Of a stretch of DNA of 64,000 nucleotides, positions 23,102 through 36,341 are shown in pieces. A program made the position numbers and the translations under genes. The notes under the pieces are model-generated. The model had not been told where the DNA came from. It did no database searches and worked only from the letters and a program-made list of their open reading frames with translations. This DNA is from Echinarachnius parma. Taxonomy: Eukaryota; Echinodermata; Echinoidea; Clypeasteroida; Echinarachniidae. How positions within the stretch are numbered: position 1 is the stretch's first letter; every line of letters starts with the position of its first letter. Where the stretch lies: assembly GCA_037951105.1 (NCBI GenBank), contig JBAMJV010000832.1, forward strand, positions 124,001 to 188,000. Reading direction: 5' to 3'.

Positions 23102-23854
23102 CACTTGTAATGTCAGATATAATATGCCATCTAAATCGAATTATGTGTGTATGTAAGCTTCATCAGCTGTGCATTAAAGGAATATTTTAGTATCCATTTT
23201 TGTGTGCATATGAACGTATTGATATCATTAGTAAGATGAAAATATTTAAAGAATCTTCCGCTATTTGTAACCTTCTTACAATGCAATGGTAATGGCTTTG
23301 AGGCCATTTCTATCCGAATGAGATTCTTCTGCAAGTACAACACATTACCTTTAACAAAAATATAAGGTACATACCATGTCGATAAAAACAAAAGGGAAAC
23401 GAAAGAAAGGCCAGTTACAAGGAATATCGTTACGTTTGATCTATTATAGAATATCTAGTAAGTCAAATGGGGTGTAAACCGGGAATGGCTGTTTCCTAAC
23501 GACTGTCTAGCTCTCTGGTCGTTAACATATCCGCCGATTGCAACTATAATGGCATTGACAATGGCTACACTTATTGGCATGGCAAGGGTCTTACCCGAAT
23601 TTGAAGGGGTGTAAATGGGGGTCAAGATTCCCCTACGAGAGGGGTGGTGTTACCCACTGGTGTAGGTCCGTGTTTTTTTTTTTTGGGGGGGGGGGGATAT
23701 ATTCATTAATCCAGCCTGAACGTAAATATCTATCCTATAAATAGTGGTATGACCCCCAAACCCAAAATAAATATGGCAATATTTATGCTGTTACTGAGTT
23801 GCTTGGTTTTAATCTAGCCGCGTTGAACCAATTATGATTGTTTAGGTCTGGGAT
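23102..23854. other. No gene; a T-run/G-run at 23675-23696
   Basis: The stretch is non-coding. CCCACTGGTGTAGGTCC (about 23655) followed by the T/G run resembles the left side of a CAG-type element. No partner end was found. Confidence 0.4.
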
Positions 23855-23930
23855 GACCCTTGCTCGATCCAGTGGGTTTCGCACCCGGGCTGACTTATGT
23901 GAAGATAAACAACTCTGACCACTCGACCAA
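23855..23930 (-). mobile_element. tRNA-like fragment, probably SINE head
   Basis: On the minus strand, TTGGTCGAGTGGTCAGAG (A box) is followed about 40 bp on by GGGTGCGAAACCC (B box). This matches a Leu/Ser-type tRNA layout without proper cloverleaf stems. It is likely a SINE head or tRNA pseudogene. It directly abuts the MITE at 23931. Confidence 0.5.
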
Positions 23931-24108
23931 GGCCCCGTTTCAGAAAGAGATGCAATCGATTGTAAAGTTGCAATTAATTGTAAGTCAGAAAATTTGCCCA
24001 TTTCAACCAATCAGATTTGCGTATTTAGTCACATGATCTGACTTACAATTTATATAATTTTTTTTTGCAACTTTACAATCGATTGCATCTCTTTCTGCAA
24101 CGGAGCCC
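23931..24108. mobile_element. Fold-back MITE, family P copy 1
   Basis: The left end GGCCCCGTTTCAGAAAGAGA pairs with the right end, which inverted reads GGGCTCCGTTGCAGAAAGAG. The next word GATGCAATCGATTGTAAAGT is perfectly inverted on both sides. The centre ACCAATCAGATTTGCGTATT is shared with the copy at 50343. Confidence 0.85.
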
Positions 24109-25078
24109 AGAACACATCTTCTCCCGGCGAAGGGGGTAGCACGAATATCTCCCGTTTCCCCTTTAGCTACATAATTTGCCGCCGTTTGACATTATAGGCC
24201 TGACAGAGCACATCGGTAATATTCACAATCAAAGTCATAATAGCTTTGAAAAGCCGTTACTGTCCAAGATGACCGAGATAAGGGATAAGGTCCTTTGAAA
24301 AAGTGCGACGTTTATTACAATCATAAAATTTGTGATTATTGTAATAAATATAGGTTCGCTTTATGTTTGTTTTCATGGCTTTCTCGGAAGACAGGCATAT
24401 ACTTGTTTATGTTTTACTAATTTGCGGGGCTTCAAATAGATCGATAAGCTGCTTTTGTTTGGGGTAAGCAAATTTAATTAATTTGCCATCAAACAATTTC
24501 GAAACAAAACGTCATGCAGACCAAGCGAATTTAAACGTAGAGGCATTCACGTAACAAAAATAAATGTATATGGACAAAAACGTACATCGTCAGAATGGTG
24601 AGAAACCTGATTAGTCAAAATAATGTGGGATTTTGTTGCCTTATTTTTGTTATCTGATCCACGGACGGCTTCCGAAATTAATTAAAAGATTTTGTTATAT
24701 GAAGCTAGAAATCTAAGCATCAATCTTAAGACGAATCGCTGACTTTAGAGAAGATGCTTCGCCGGACAATCCTAATCTGATAATCCCTCAAAGTCGGCTT
24801 CTTGTTCGGAAAAAGATGCATCCATGTATTCTGAAAAATGAAGAGCTTAATTTTACAATCTACAACTGAAATTTAGCCAACGATATGGGTACAACAAACA
24901 TGAGTAATAAGCTACATATATAGCAAGCTGTAAATTTAAATTTTTAAGAAAATAAAAATTGCTTGGAGTGCATGATCTTCATGTCCCCATATAGTAGACA
25001 GAGTATGTGTATATGGCTGACAAAGAATCAGGATTTTCTCCAAAAGAATTACAGTGTTTGTAGCAAATTTTGAAGAAA
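24109..25078. other. No gene seen
   Basis: AT-rich non-coding DNA. No repeat structure was recognised. Confidence 0.4.
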
Positions 25079-25211
25079 AAAAAGAAAAACCGAAACCTGT
25101 CCCGTGCTTTTATTGTTAACATGGTTAATATGAATATGATAAGGTATGATAGAACCACTAGAGTTCCAAGTAACTTTTGAGGATTTGGACAATGTTACTA
25201 AGTCACTTTAA
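25079..25211 (+). mobile_element. Right-end fragment of family A MITE (copy 4)
   Basis: This begins at GAAAAACCGAAACCTGTCCC and runs to the right terminus with TTAA at 25208-25211. The left two thirds are missing. Its sequence is of the second subfamily. Confidence 0.85.
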
Positions 25212-25409
25212 AATAGGAAACTAGCACGGGGAGTGAAATTGCAGGTGGAACTTTGATGTGGTTTTAATCACCTGTCTGAAAGTACCGTGGGTACTAAAGC
25301 TCAGACAGACACACGGTATAACATCGCTAGTCGGGAGGTCTCGACTCTCTTCCATTGTTATCCTAATGTATAATCGCAAAAACACATTAAAAAGGGTGAA
25401 CCGAGTATA

Positions 25410-26774
25410 TTAAAGGGACTTAGTAACATTGTCCAAATCCTCAAAATAATTTTTTTATTCTAGCGGTTCCCTCATACCTTGTTGTATTCGTATTAACAAT
25501 AAAATCATGGGACCGGTTTCGGTTTTTCAAATTTCCATTTCGTTACAAAGATATGTACGATCGAAGTATTCAGATAAGAAAAACTCCCCCGGTTTTTGAA
25601 ACCGTGTACAAAGTGAGTGCAGTGAGTTAGTGAATATCACTTTGCATTTTCGCTCATTACTTGGCCATGCAATGTCCATTTGACTTGAAATGTTCACACA
25701 ATACACTGTGGACATATGAGATAACAACAATATATACTCCGCACAAAAAGAAACTGGACAATTATTTAAGACAACATATCTCATATTTTTTAAAGATAAA
25801 ATATATGTTATTGTATTTTAAATTAAAGATAAAATAAACCTCTTCGATATTAGCACAGAATCCAGGAGAAATCATTCATGAATGACTTGTCACGGTCAAT
25901 TAACCACCGCAAGGTCTGTTTTCAAAAATAGCAAAAATGGAACATCCATTCAACCATTTAAATGTTGACAAGCATGATATAAACGCTATATTCATGACAT
26001 TGCATAATTATTTCATTACAAATGTGACCTTTTTTAGTAAAAAGTGTAAATGAAGACAAATTGTGAACGTTGTAGGTTTTATTTTCATCCAAATGTAAAA
26101 CAATGCGGAATTCCATGGCTAAGGTTTATTCGTCGAAACTACAGTTTGTGCCCTTATTTCAGCATGAAACTTGGTATAGAGATTTCTCAAGAATTCTAAC
26201 GTAGTTCAAAGATCTTCAAAATCTGATGTCACCCTTGGTCAACCATTTGGGCAGTCTCTAACATGTCACTTCTCTATGTAACTATAGTTGAAATTGCAAG
26301 GGACACATGAAACAGACAAGCTTTATGCCTAACAAACAGACCAATATGTTGATGTTCTCATAACCTGGCCCTGTTTTATTGGAAAATGTGTATTTTTGGT
26401 GTTTGTTTATGACAATAAGGTTGAATGGTGTCATAAAGGACTTGCCCCGCACATCTTGTTTCAAGCAAGACGCTTACTCATTGCACTCGCATGGTGCGGC
26501 CATCCATTGTTTTTGCTATTTTTGAAAACAGACCTTGCTATTGTTAACTGATCATGGCAGCTCATGCATGAACGATTGCACCTTTAATTTATATTCTGCC
26601 TGTAGAGGACTAAATTTCCTTTAATTTGATATATGATAATGTACACTCTGTCGCACATAAATATTAAATATTTCAACTTAAACAAGTGTCCAGTTTATTT
26701 TTGTGCGGAGTATACTTTGCATCAACCCTTCGTCACTTTTTGCACATGTCAACAAAGTTACTAGATCCCTTTAA
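25410..26774 (-). mobile_element. TTAA-flanked MITE, family A copy 5, split by a nested element
   Basis: The outer TTAA lie at 25410-25413 and 26771-26774. Removing the nested element at 25735-26712 leaves about 385 bp. That equals the length of the complete copy at 37011. It is a first-subfamily copy in inverted orientation. Confidence 0.9.
25735..26712. mobile_element. TA-flanked element with long inverted ends, nested in MITE A5
   Basis: The ends are TACTCCGCACAAAAAGAAAC and, inverted, TACTCCGCACAAAAATAAAC. They are flanked by duplicated TA (25733-25734, 26713-26714). Weaker inverted homology continues for about 220 bp, including CAAGGTCTGTTTTCAAAAAT on both arms. At 978 bp there is room for little protein, and no DDE transposase was recognised. 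A Tc1/mariner-type non-autonomous element is inferred from the TA target. Confidence 0.85.
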
Positions 26775-27007
26775 AGTTTCGAACCTTGATCAGAACATCA
26801 ACTGCACGCTGTGGCTACGGACTGGTTCACTAAACTGATAAGGGAAAGTACAATTTGTTTGAAGTTTGACGTGATTATTAATCACCCATTTGAAAATAAC
26901 ATACAGCTATCACGGTAACAGCATTGGTGTTGGTATCCAGTTGTCATGGTCGGGCTAGTAATACTCAGGAAAGGTTAAAATTGGAACTTCGACGGGTGTA
27001 TTATCCA

Positions 27008-27374
27008 TTAAAGTGAGGCCTGTAAAGTGTCTAACTCCACGAAAATTACTTGGAGCTTCGTCGTTTCTCTTCTACCGTGTTGTTTAGCTTATGATAAGAG
27101 AAGAATAAAATAGGGTTAGATTTTTTCAAATGTCCCTTTAGTATGACGATATCTATCATTCAGCTCAAAAGCGTTAACAAACGGTCATAAACCTCCTAAA
27201 CGTCCGTTGTAAAAGCTGACGCATATTTTCGCTTTTTTAACCAGGAAAGCAGTGTTCTTTTTCAATGAAACTTTCACACATCATTCGGACATATCTTACA
27301 ATGATTTTGGTACAGGATTGAAGTCTCAAATGTCATTTTGGGCAATATCTTACACTTTACAGGCCTCACTTTAA
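27008..27374. mobile_element. TTAA-flanked MITE, family L
   Basis: TTAA stands at both ends, with a perfect inverted terminus AAGTGAGGCCTGTAAAGTGT. The element is 367 bp and non-coding. It is inserted in the 25230-28000 array. Confidence 0.9.
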
Positions 27375-28000
27375 TTTAGAAAGTAATATACTACTCACAT
27401 ATGCACACAGTTACCGGCATTGGTGATGGTATACGTTTGCTTATCGAGGGACAGTTTGAATTATTGGAACTTCGACGTGATCTTAATCGCAGTAACAGCA
27501 TTGGTATTTGAATTGTCGAGCTTTAAAGTTAGGAAAAGTTTGAATAGATGGAACTTTGACGTGACTTTAATCACCCTTCTAAAAGCATTACCCCTGAACC
27601 CCACACGTGCATACAAACAGTAACATCACATTCACTGATGACTGGTGTTGATGATATGGTTAACCCATTGCCTACGAGAACCCAGTGGGTTCTGTATTAA
27701 CTCTATAGGGATTGCACAACCTAGTAGTAGGGAACAGAGCTGTTTAACTTAGTTCCAGGGATAGTTCGAAATGGAACTTTGACGAGATTTTAATCACCCT
27801 TCTGAAAGTATTAAACCTGAACCTTACACATGCATACTAACAGTAACATCACATTCACTGGTGACTGGTGTTGATGATATGCATGGTTAACTTAGGTTCT
27901 AGGGATAGTTCAAACTGGGACTTTGAAGGGTTTTTAATGACCCGTGGTACCGTGCCAATCGAGAACAAACTGGCAACAGCTGCAGCTAGGGTGCCAGCAT

Positions 28001-30479
28001 CGATTGGTGGCGTACATCGTCATTGTGATTATTATACCAGGTCAGGGTGTGATATTCTACCAAACAATCTGTGGATAAATATTTGTTTTAACGCTATACA
28101 CGAGCAATCGGAAACAAATGGACCGGAAACAATATTTTATTCGATAGAATGAATATGTTATTTTTTATATGGTTGTATAAAACAAAACAATAGGTGATAT
28201 TATCATTCTCTTGCTCACACACCCAAAATGTAGTTGCTCTATTTAACTCTTCTATTATTATTTGCTGTTTAGAATAATGATACAAAGTGTAACATAATAA
28301 GCAATAAATAACATTTGTAAGTCGCATATGCCATCGGTGCAATTGTGCGTATTTCTCCACATTATTTTGAATCATCCTACTCCTGATTTATTTCCAATGA
28401 TATCTTATGTTTTACATCTAACCTGAATGAAAACATACGGTATGTAATATTTTGAAACTGATCTCCTTTTCCAGACTCCTGACTAAAAGTATAAAATATT
28501 GTACTGACCAACTTTTAGTAAATATATACATCGGTAAAAATATCAAGTAAATCAAAGTAATACAAGCGAAGAGATTACTCGTTCAGCAAGTCTGCATGCT
28601 CTTCCAAACGGTAAACAACTCAATTTACAACGCTTTTCTTATAAATGATGGAAGTTTTGTTAACACTGTTATCTTCCGATAGTATACCATGTAATTATTC
28701 TGAAGGGAAAAAAACATTACCCTTAGGAGAGAGAATCGAAAGATGATAGATGAGGAAATGGTATTCTTTCACAAACAAACAAATAGTCCGGAGAAGATTA
28801 TTCTGTCTTGGGACTCTATAAGCAGATGAGAATAACTTTTGTGAGAATGTAAGTTGAGAAAGGTGCGTATGTTACATCCCTGTCCATGTCTATGGGAGAG
28901 CCGTTATTTATTGGGGCTTATACACACACGACTCACTCAGAGCAGTTATTCGGTGTGAGTTACGATCGTTCCGTGTTCTATTGATATTACTTTTAGACAT
29001 GTTAGAGCAGCCGACCATAATTCATGCACTTTCATTACTAATAATGACTAAGATCTTAGTTAAAAGTAACTAGTCTAGACCCTTGCTTATTCAAACTACA
29101 TAAATTAGGTGAAACGTACACATCTACTATATATGTTTTGAACAATTAATATTATATGTCTTAAATCACAACATAGTCACCGTTTCAATTTATATAAATG
29201 CCTTAACTCTAATCTACATCATAACAACTGAATTTAGTAACTTTAGGCACCAACATTTTCAAGATTACAAAACTTTAAGAATCAAATAAATTAGCAAAAT
29301 AAACAAACAAAACAAAATAATAATTACTGGGGCGTGTGATACTTTTTATATACATGAATAATAGTTGAGTTTGAACATGACTTAAAAGACGGGTTTAACA
29401 TATGTATGAAACTTCGGTTTATTTCGCCACTTGCATTTGTTGGGGGGAGGGGTGGAATCACACCCCAGACTTATAGGTTATCATAATTATATAGACCGGT
29501 TTATTCTACTCATTTATGATAAACTCGTTCTGATTCCTTCCTTTTCATCTGACGTGTTCGTATTATCTGTACTCTTTATATCATGCTGTTGTATGGTATT
29601 TGTTGCTTTTTGTACATACGTTGTTGATTTAAATAAATACAATGAAATGAACGGAAAACAAATTAAACAAATTAACGTCCAATGACCCAACGTTCCGCTC
29701 GAATTGAGCTCGTTAGCAGGGGTAAGTAAATTACTCCTGGATGTTATAATTAAATAAATCCATTACTGTCCATTACTGTTTGACAGTTTTATGTCTGTTC
29801 CCGAATTTACGAGGCACATTTTACAATCTGTGTGGCCCTCCTATACCGTAGGTTAAACTGAATGATCGAAGTAACGCAAGCAAAAAGAAATAAACATATT
29901 CAGTTCAACATTTGGAATGACTGAATATAAATCTATATACCAGATTTGATGTCACCGTTTTTTGCACCAAAAAAAAATATTTTATCAGTGGGTATTGGAC
30001 ATTGAACAATAATGGTATTGCAAACATATTCTACTTGATGGTCATGTGAATAACATCGTAGATTATATTATTAAACTTTGATGCCAGAAAAGTCTGTAAT
30101 ATAATTGTTTATGAACACGAAGCAAACTTCAAATCAGTTCTTATGGTACATGAATTGAAATAACTCCATATACCGTATAAGTAAGTGCAATGAATAAACA
30201 TTACTCTGTTTTACAATTACATTCTCTGTATCGCCTATTACATATTTCAATTGTTATACAAATGTTATACAAATTAAAATGATCATATATGATAGTGTTT
30301 GGGATAGGTAGGAAGGAAGGGTTCCTTATATAAAAACCTATCCCATATACATACTCATGCAAAATCAAAACAAACAAAAAATACATACTACTTCACTACG
30401 CTACAAAAAAGAAAAAAAGAAAAAAAAAAGTCATGTACAGTTAGAGATAACAAAAACAATTAATATAAGATATTTAAAA
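28001..30479. other. No gene seen in about 2.5 kb
   Basis: AT-rich DNA with short open frames of no recognisable family (28094-28375 minus, 29431-29685 plus). The end of the latter (TTGATTTAAATAAATAC, about 29625) resembles a LINE 3' tail, but the evidence is too thin to call. Confidence 0.4.
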
Positions 30480-30790
30480 CATATATCATAATTCTAGTCA
30501 GTTGTGCCGATCTACTGGTTATTGTATTTATTTAACAAAAACCTTTTATATTTTATTTCAAAAAGATTGAGAGTTTTACTTTTCCTAATTTCCAGAGGTA
30601 TACTATTCCATATTACAGGTCCTTTAAAAACAATGAATTTTTCATAGATGTCGTTCTTATTTTGGGGAGGTGATAATTTAGGGCATTTCTAGTATTGCAA
30701 CTATGCACATCACAATTCAATTTAAAACATGTTGTTATGGCAGGATACCACGTTATGTTTATGATCGTCTATAGCACAGTTGTGTTGACT
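30480..30790 (-). mobile_element. 3' end of a LINE ORF2 (CR1/Jockey-like)
   Basis: On the minus strand, bases about 30650-30540 translate to residues such as FKGPVIWNSIPLEIRKS and FEIKYKRFLLNKY. This is the usual C-terminal stretch of CR1/Jockey-clade reverse-transcriptase proteins (G..WNSLP..I......F...LK.YLL). A preceding piece in another frame reads NTRNALNYHLPKIRT, the normal upstream neighbour of that stretch. One frameshift separates the two. The copy is strongly 5'-truncated. Confidence 0.7.
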
Positions 30791-33117
30791 TTTATCAAAC
30801 ATTCACACACAAAATGTGCAAATACAAAATAATCAAACCTCAAATCAGTACGCACGAATGGTAGGTCTACATGATTGAAAATGAATCGATGTGTAAGGTC
30901 CGATAATGATGTTGTCAGGTTTTGCTATTAAAAGCCCAAGTCCTATTAGTATATAGCAGATATTTTTAGTCGAACGGCAAGGAACTGAAATTCGACAAGC
31001 TCTATGGGTATATATGTCTAGTTTTGTTAAAGTTATTGTGTGTAATGTGTTAGTTTGTTTTTGATGTCAGTGTTGCTTTATAATAAAACAACAACAACAA
31101 AAATCAATAATTTTATTTTTTGGGGGGTGGGGTGCTTATTTGTTGCCGAAATAGTTTTACCTTTGTTGCACTTTTTTCGCAATTATTTTGAGAAAAAAAG
31201 GTATTCACCCTACAAGGGATGAACAAATAGCAAAGCCGTAATTACATAGCGAAGATAATATACAAGATGACCATGTCAAATTCAAGCCGTTCTTTGACAA
31301 GAATTATATCTCAGCCTTATTATATTCCCATGTTTATGTATTTTCGTTCGAAAAAGAAGCCTATTTGTATCGGCGGTGTAACATTTGCAGAGCTCTCTTT
31401 CCATAAGAGCATTGCCAAGAATTCGAGAGATTGAAGGAGTAATTTAACCGACATTATAAAATAAGGAAACGTAAGGGGTAGGCAAGCAGAATAATCGGTT
31501 CCTCTCATTTTGCGTTATATTATGAACAGTTTGCCTGAGCTGAGCAGCACTTTTATGGACTAATCGGGTTCAAACAGAAGAGATTTGAACTCAGTCCAAT
31601 GTAGGATATATCTATTATAAAATTGTACGTATATAACATGTATACAATTTTATATACATGTTTACTGATTCAGAGAAAATTCACATAATTGCACATTAAA
31701 AAAAAATATTTGTAAGAGAAATCGCCTAGGCATGAAAGAACCGTTTGCTTGCAAATAAATGCTTTTGACCAAATTACTGATTCCCTTCAAATTAAATAGA
31801 TGTTCTTTGTCATGTCATACATCTTGGCCAATACAATATCTCACATCTCCCTGTTTTCTCTCGCTTGTATACAACTGTCCCTATTTCTTCCTCGCTTACT
31901 CTCTCTCCCTATCTCTCTCATCTTCAGTAGATATTAAACTACTCTATTTTAAAGATACATTATTTTCCGATTCCCATCAGTCAATTATTAATATATTAAT
32001 GCATGGTCACTGCTAGAAGAAATATTTATGAATCCTCCTACCAGAAAGAATGACAAATGATTATTCGGAGGGAAAAGGGGAAAGGCATATCATATTTAAT
32101 CACTCTCTTGGGAGTCGGGCAACACTACTTCTTTCTTGTTTCACACACAAAAGATGGACGCATCGAGACTGCGAATTCAGATGTGAATAATGATGTGTAT
32201 TGATATTAAAATGGTTCGCATTAAACAAATTCAGAATTAGTATGAGGAGTTGACGTTATGACTCCACAATAACTTCAAATTGTGACCTGGCTGAACCCAA
32301 AATCAATCTACATTGTTGTTTTTATGATGGCTTCGCCTTGAAAACCTTTACTGGTGCCTCATCCACCGGAGAAATGTTAATAAGTATCATTTTTTTCTAT
32401 TCCCTATCGACTCCTTTGTAAAGTAATCAAGCTATATTTTAGTAGTATGACGGATTTAAATGTGGGTTGTGATAAACTGGACATAAGGGATGATTGAGAA
32501 ATCTCTACGTCAGGAGTTCCCGATTCAATGCCCCTTATTCCCCCACAATTTGTTTGCATTAACCGGTCGCATATTACGGGTTTCCGTGAAGGACTCACAT
32601 GACCATGAACTTGGTTTTCTCACATTCTTAGTTGGAAATCAATCCATTTGTATAACCAACGTAGGTTCGGACAAGTAGATTATATAAGGCCGCCTATACA
32701 GAAATGTGTGGTTATAATGGTGACAGGCGATATTATTATGATAGGCTGTGGTGTTAAGTGCGTCATCGTCCATTATGTTTGTTTTGTTATCATTAGTAAG
32801 ACATGTTAGATGCTCAGCATGACAAAGACATCTTGAACTTTCCTTGATAAACCCTTACCGTGCTGGCGCGAAAAGCTTAAATGTCTAATGGACGGTTGCT
32901 ATGATGACAATGATCATGTATAACATAATTATAGCAGGGTCCATGGTTTACCATTGTTTGTGAGTCGTCTACCTAAAGAGGTGAACTTTTCAGAGGCGCA
33001 TTGCTATCTTGGTCATTATATTATGTACAGTTCAAACCCGTACAATGGTCTTATCCACCATCTCAACTCATTCAGGGAGCATACTAACCAGAACTGACGG
33101 CTAATTAATACAGGACC
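30791..33117. other. No gene seen in about 2.3 kb
   Basis: Non-coding, with a short CTCT-rich patch at about 31855-31925. No repeat ends were recognised. Confidence 0.4.
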
Positions 33118-33234
33118 AAACATTTATACTATATAGGTAGAGAGCAGCAATTTCAATCAAATGCCTTGCTGAAGACCACGAATGTCGAGGCATGTATCGG
33201 TATCGAACTCGGGATCCCATCATGATTAGATGTC
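33118..33234 (-). mobile_element. Partial tRNA-derived SINE, same family as 1335-1680
   Basis: On the minus strand it contains GGGATCCCGAGTTCGATACC (B box) and then CAGCAAGGCATTTGATTGAA and TTGCTGCTCTCTACC. These match the 1335-1680 copy. The head with the A box is cut exactly where the element at 33235 begins, and it does not resume on the other side. Confidence 0.7.
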
Positions 33235-33471
33235 CAGGCCCGTATCCAGGAGGTAGCCGTAGCCCAGTCAGAAAGGTCCATTTTTGTATTGGTCTCTGCC
33301 ATCTAAACCAGTGATCTCGACAATGACCCCCCCCCCCCTCCCCCCCCCCCCCCTTCCCCCCTTTACCCAACGCAAACCAATCGTCTTGGTCTCGGCCACA
33401 GTTGGTCTTGGTCCCATTTGGTCCAACCCCCCCCCCCCCCCCCCCCTTACAAAATCCTGGATAGGGGCCTG
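33235..33471. mobile_element. CAGGCCCGTA-ended MITE with poly-C interior
   Basis: The left end CAGGCCCGTATCCAGGA pairs with the right end, which inverted reads CAGGCCCCTATCCAGGA. The interior holds two poly-C stretches (33327-33360, 33425-33446). Proline-rich open frames across it are artefacts of the C runs. hAT-like by its end motif. No clean target duplication was seen. Confidence 0.7.
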
Positions 33472-33999
33472 GAAGTCAAGCACATTATGCTATCGTACAT
33501 CAATACCTATACAATAAGTTGTGCGTTGGGTGTACATCCAATGAGCATTGGAGCCGCAGTGTCTCGATATAGTGAGTTAACGTTTCTCGCCAAAATCTGA
33601 GCGCATTTACCTGTGACACGTGCGGTATGTTAATTAAAAATTAAACAACAGCTTTTTACATTCACATGTACATGTACGGCAAGTACATCGATCCATGCCA
33701 GCATAATGTCCCTGCCCTTTTCCCCCCTTTACACCTGTACTAGACTTCACGGTGTGCCTCTATGTGATTCAATAATTGAATTGTCTGACAATTTCTCGTG
33801 CTAGGGTGTTATTAAATATTGCTAATTGCTTCGAATTATTCATGTTTTGTTTATATTATTGTGACTATAATAAGTATTTGTTTAACCTATTGCTCACGGG
33901 AATCTGGTTAACAATGGGGATTTTAGAATCCGGCAAATGGAACTGGATAAAGTAAACCAGACACAGCAAGGCACAGAGTCTACAACAGTGTTTAATTAA

Positions 34000-35040
34000 C
34001 ATATTTGCAGGAGCATCCACCTTGTCAAGCTATCCCTGACCTTTCGTTTCTCTCACGCACCTTCACAACTCTAGGTGTTATGTACCTTAATTGCATTGTA
34101 TTGCATTGCAGTATACATTGCATTGCATTGTATTGCGTCACCTTCTAATTTTCAGCACGTGTGAATTTTCAGAAAGAAAATCACAAGTACCCGCGCGGCA
34201 AGATACTAGTTTCTGGATTATTTTACTAAACCAGTTTGTGAGAGCGCTTCAAAGTGTTAAAGACCTTTGAAATAATAATTGTCTTTCACTTCGTTTTCAT
34301 ATAGAGATAGAGAATGTTCGATAATTGCGTCGCCTAATAGCATCTAAAAGATCTTGCGTATAATTATTAGTCACGTCATCCAAACCAAAAGACTTAGCAA
34401 GGAACTAAGCTTTTATGAATAAGGGCCATGTTACCACAGTTATTGTGTCGTTGTTTCATTTGCAGCGTTTGTGAACTTTTTTTAATAAACAATTTTAAGG
34501 TGCATGGCAGTATATTCTACTTTGGTTGAACTAGTAAAGCGCCCATGATTAAATAGTTTTCGCAAGAATCAATATATCCGTTACCTTTAGTTCCCTCACA
34601 TACATTCGGTAATAAAGGTGTTATCTACTGGTTGCCACCTGGTGTCACCTGTTACTTCGTCAGTGTGTCGTTTGGAGCGTGTGTGAACTTTCTTCAAGTA
34701 AACTTTTATTAGCTGCATGGTAATATATTCTTATTTCATTGAACATCCTTTTATATAAAATAGTTTTCACAAGAATCAAGACAGCTGTTACCGTTACCTT
34801 TATAGCATGTAGTTCCCTCTCGTATTTTCGCTACTCGAGGTGTTGTTTACCTAATGACTACCGGCGTTTCTGATTGGTCTTAAACTAAACCTTGATTAGT
34901 TGCACGACAAGATATCATACATTGATTAAACTAATAACACCTCCCTGATTAAATAGTTGTCAGGAGCATCCATGCATATATCAGTTACCTTTACTTCCCT
35001 CTCGCCATCTTCGCTTCTCGAGGTGTTATTTACCTGGTGA
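34000..35040. repeat. Diverged tandem array of about 190-bp units
   Basis: Units recur with GATTAAATAGTTTTCACAAG, GTTACCTTTAGTTCCCTCTC and CTCGAGGTGTTATTTACCTG. They lie at about 34440-34650, 34660-34860 and 34870-35040, with a partial first unit near 34000-34085. A TTGCA microsatellite sits at about 34090-34138. Confidence 0.65.
34391..34428. mobile_element. Detached right end of family Q MITE
   Basis: ACTTAGCAAGGAACTAAGC followed by ATGAATAAGGGCC matches the right terminus of the element at 11192-11434. Confidence 0.55.
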
Positions 35041-35109
35041 CCCCCTGCCGGGCGAACATGTGCCGCCATCACATCAGACCGCCATGCCTACCCATCATGA
35101 AGAGGCTTA

Positions 35110-35880
35110 TTTGGTAGAACATCGCCGCATGTTGCAAGTCAGAGGGGTGGGAACCCGGTCAGAACTTATTAACATTTAGGGGCACATTGAAATCTGGTGC
35201 GGGGGTTTATGGAAGAACATCTCCGTATGTACAGTGTATATAGGTTAGATGGGTGGAAACCGAGTTTTATTCCAGTTGGGAATTGTTGCAATTTGGGGGT
35301 ACATTGAAACCTGTATTTTACTGGAGTGTTCTTGGAAGATTATCACCGAATTGCAAGTTCGAGGGGTGTAAAGACTGGATGGGAATTCGAGTCAGGGCTT
35401 ATTACAATTTAATCGCACGTTAAAATATCTCTGTTACGGTGATTTCATGGAAGAACAATGTCGCAAGTTATCGAGGGTTGGGAACTGAATCATGACTTAT
35501 TGCAAGTTATGGGCACGATAATTCTCTTAATAATGTATAATTTGTTTTAATGGACGAACATTGCCGCATGTTGCACATGGGTGGGTACCCAGCCAGAACG
35601 TATTGTACTTTAGGGGCACGCTGAAACATCTGTAACGGGGATGTTATATGGTCGAAAAAAAGAACGCTGCACGTAAACAGGTTAGATATTTGGAAACAGG
35701 ATTAGAGAAATCGGTTAGGACTTCTTTGATATTAGAGGTACCGTACGTTGAAATATGTGTCGCAGGGATTTTTGTGGAAGGGCATCACGGCAGGAGGGGT
35801 TAAAACGGGGTGGAAACTTGGTTAGGATGATTTATTGGAAGTTAGGGGCACGTTGGAAACCCATCCAGGGGGGCTTATTA
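35110..35880. repeat. Seven diverged tandem units of about 110 bp
   Basis: Units begin near 35113, 35210, 35334, 35448, 35551, 35647 and 35774 with TGGAAGAACATCGCCGCA-like words. Each then carries GGGTGGGAACC-, GACTTATTGCAATTTAGG- and GGCACGTTGAAA-like words. Identity between units is low, so the array is old. Confidence 0.8.
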
Positions 35881-36341
35881 TAAGCCATGTTCGCATTAGA
35901 AACATGACAATGAACAACATGGAGCGCAAGAGATTCTCAGTGAAAAGATATATGAACAATGTGTAAAAGATGTTGTGTGAAGTTGTGAACGACTTGGAAT
36001 TAAGAACCAGTTTCGCCTATCAATCTTCATAACATGCCCTGTGGACCGCCCGACGCGAGGCGGAACGTCCTCAGTCAGTAAAGCCGAGATAAGAAATGTG
36101 GCAACAAAATAATATTAAAAAAACAGGCGCATCTATCTGCAAAACATTTCCCCATGAACGCATATACATGGAGGATAAAGTACACAAATTGTAGGAAATG
36201 GTTTGCAAAAATTAGGAGGTTAATCATTTTCTTTAGTCCATATAGAATAATTATTTACAAACTTTAACCCATGGAGTAAGTAAGGAGTTAACAATAATGT
36301 GTTACATAAAATGAATATGGTTAACTGTAACCCTCTGATAA

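Larger units (their letters stand above)
25230..28000. repeat. Irregular tandem array around GGAACTTYGACGTG words, interrupted by MITEs
   Basis: At least seven diverged units carry TTTGACGTGATTTTAATCACC-like cores at about 25250, 26865, 26985, 27470, 27555, 27773 and 27915. Longer units also share ACAGTAACATCACATTCACT and GATGACTGGTGTTGATGATA. Family A copy 5 (25410-26774) and family L (27008-27374) were inserted into it. Confidence 0.7.

Noticed and set aside
23855-23930. Functional tRNA gene
   Set aside because: A and B boxes are recognisable, but the arms do not form a proper cloverleaf and the sequence ends abruptly at a MITE. A SINE head or pseudogene fits better.
33101-33600. Several Gly- or Pro-rich frames on both strands
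   Set aside because: They are products of the C runs inside the MITE at 33235-33471.
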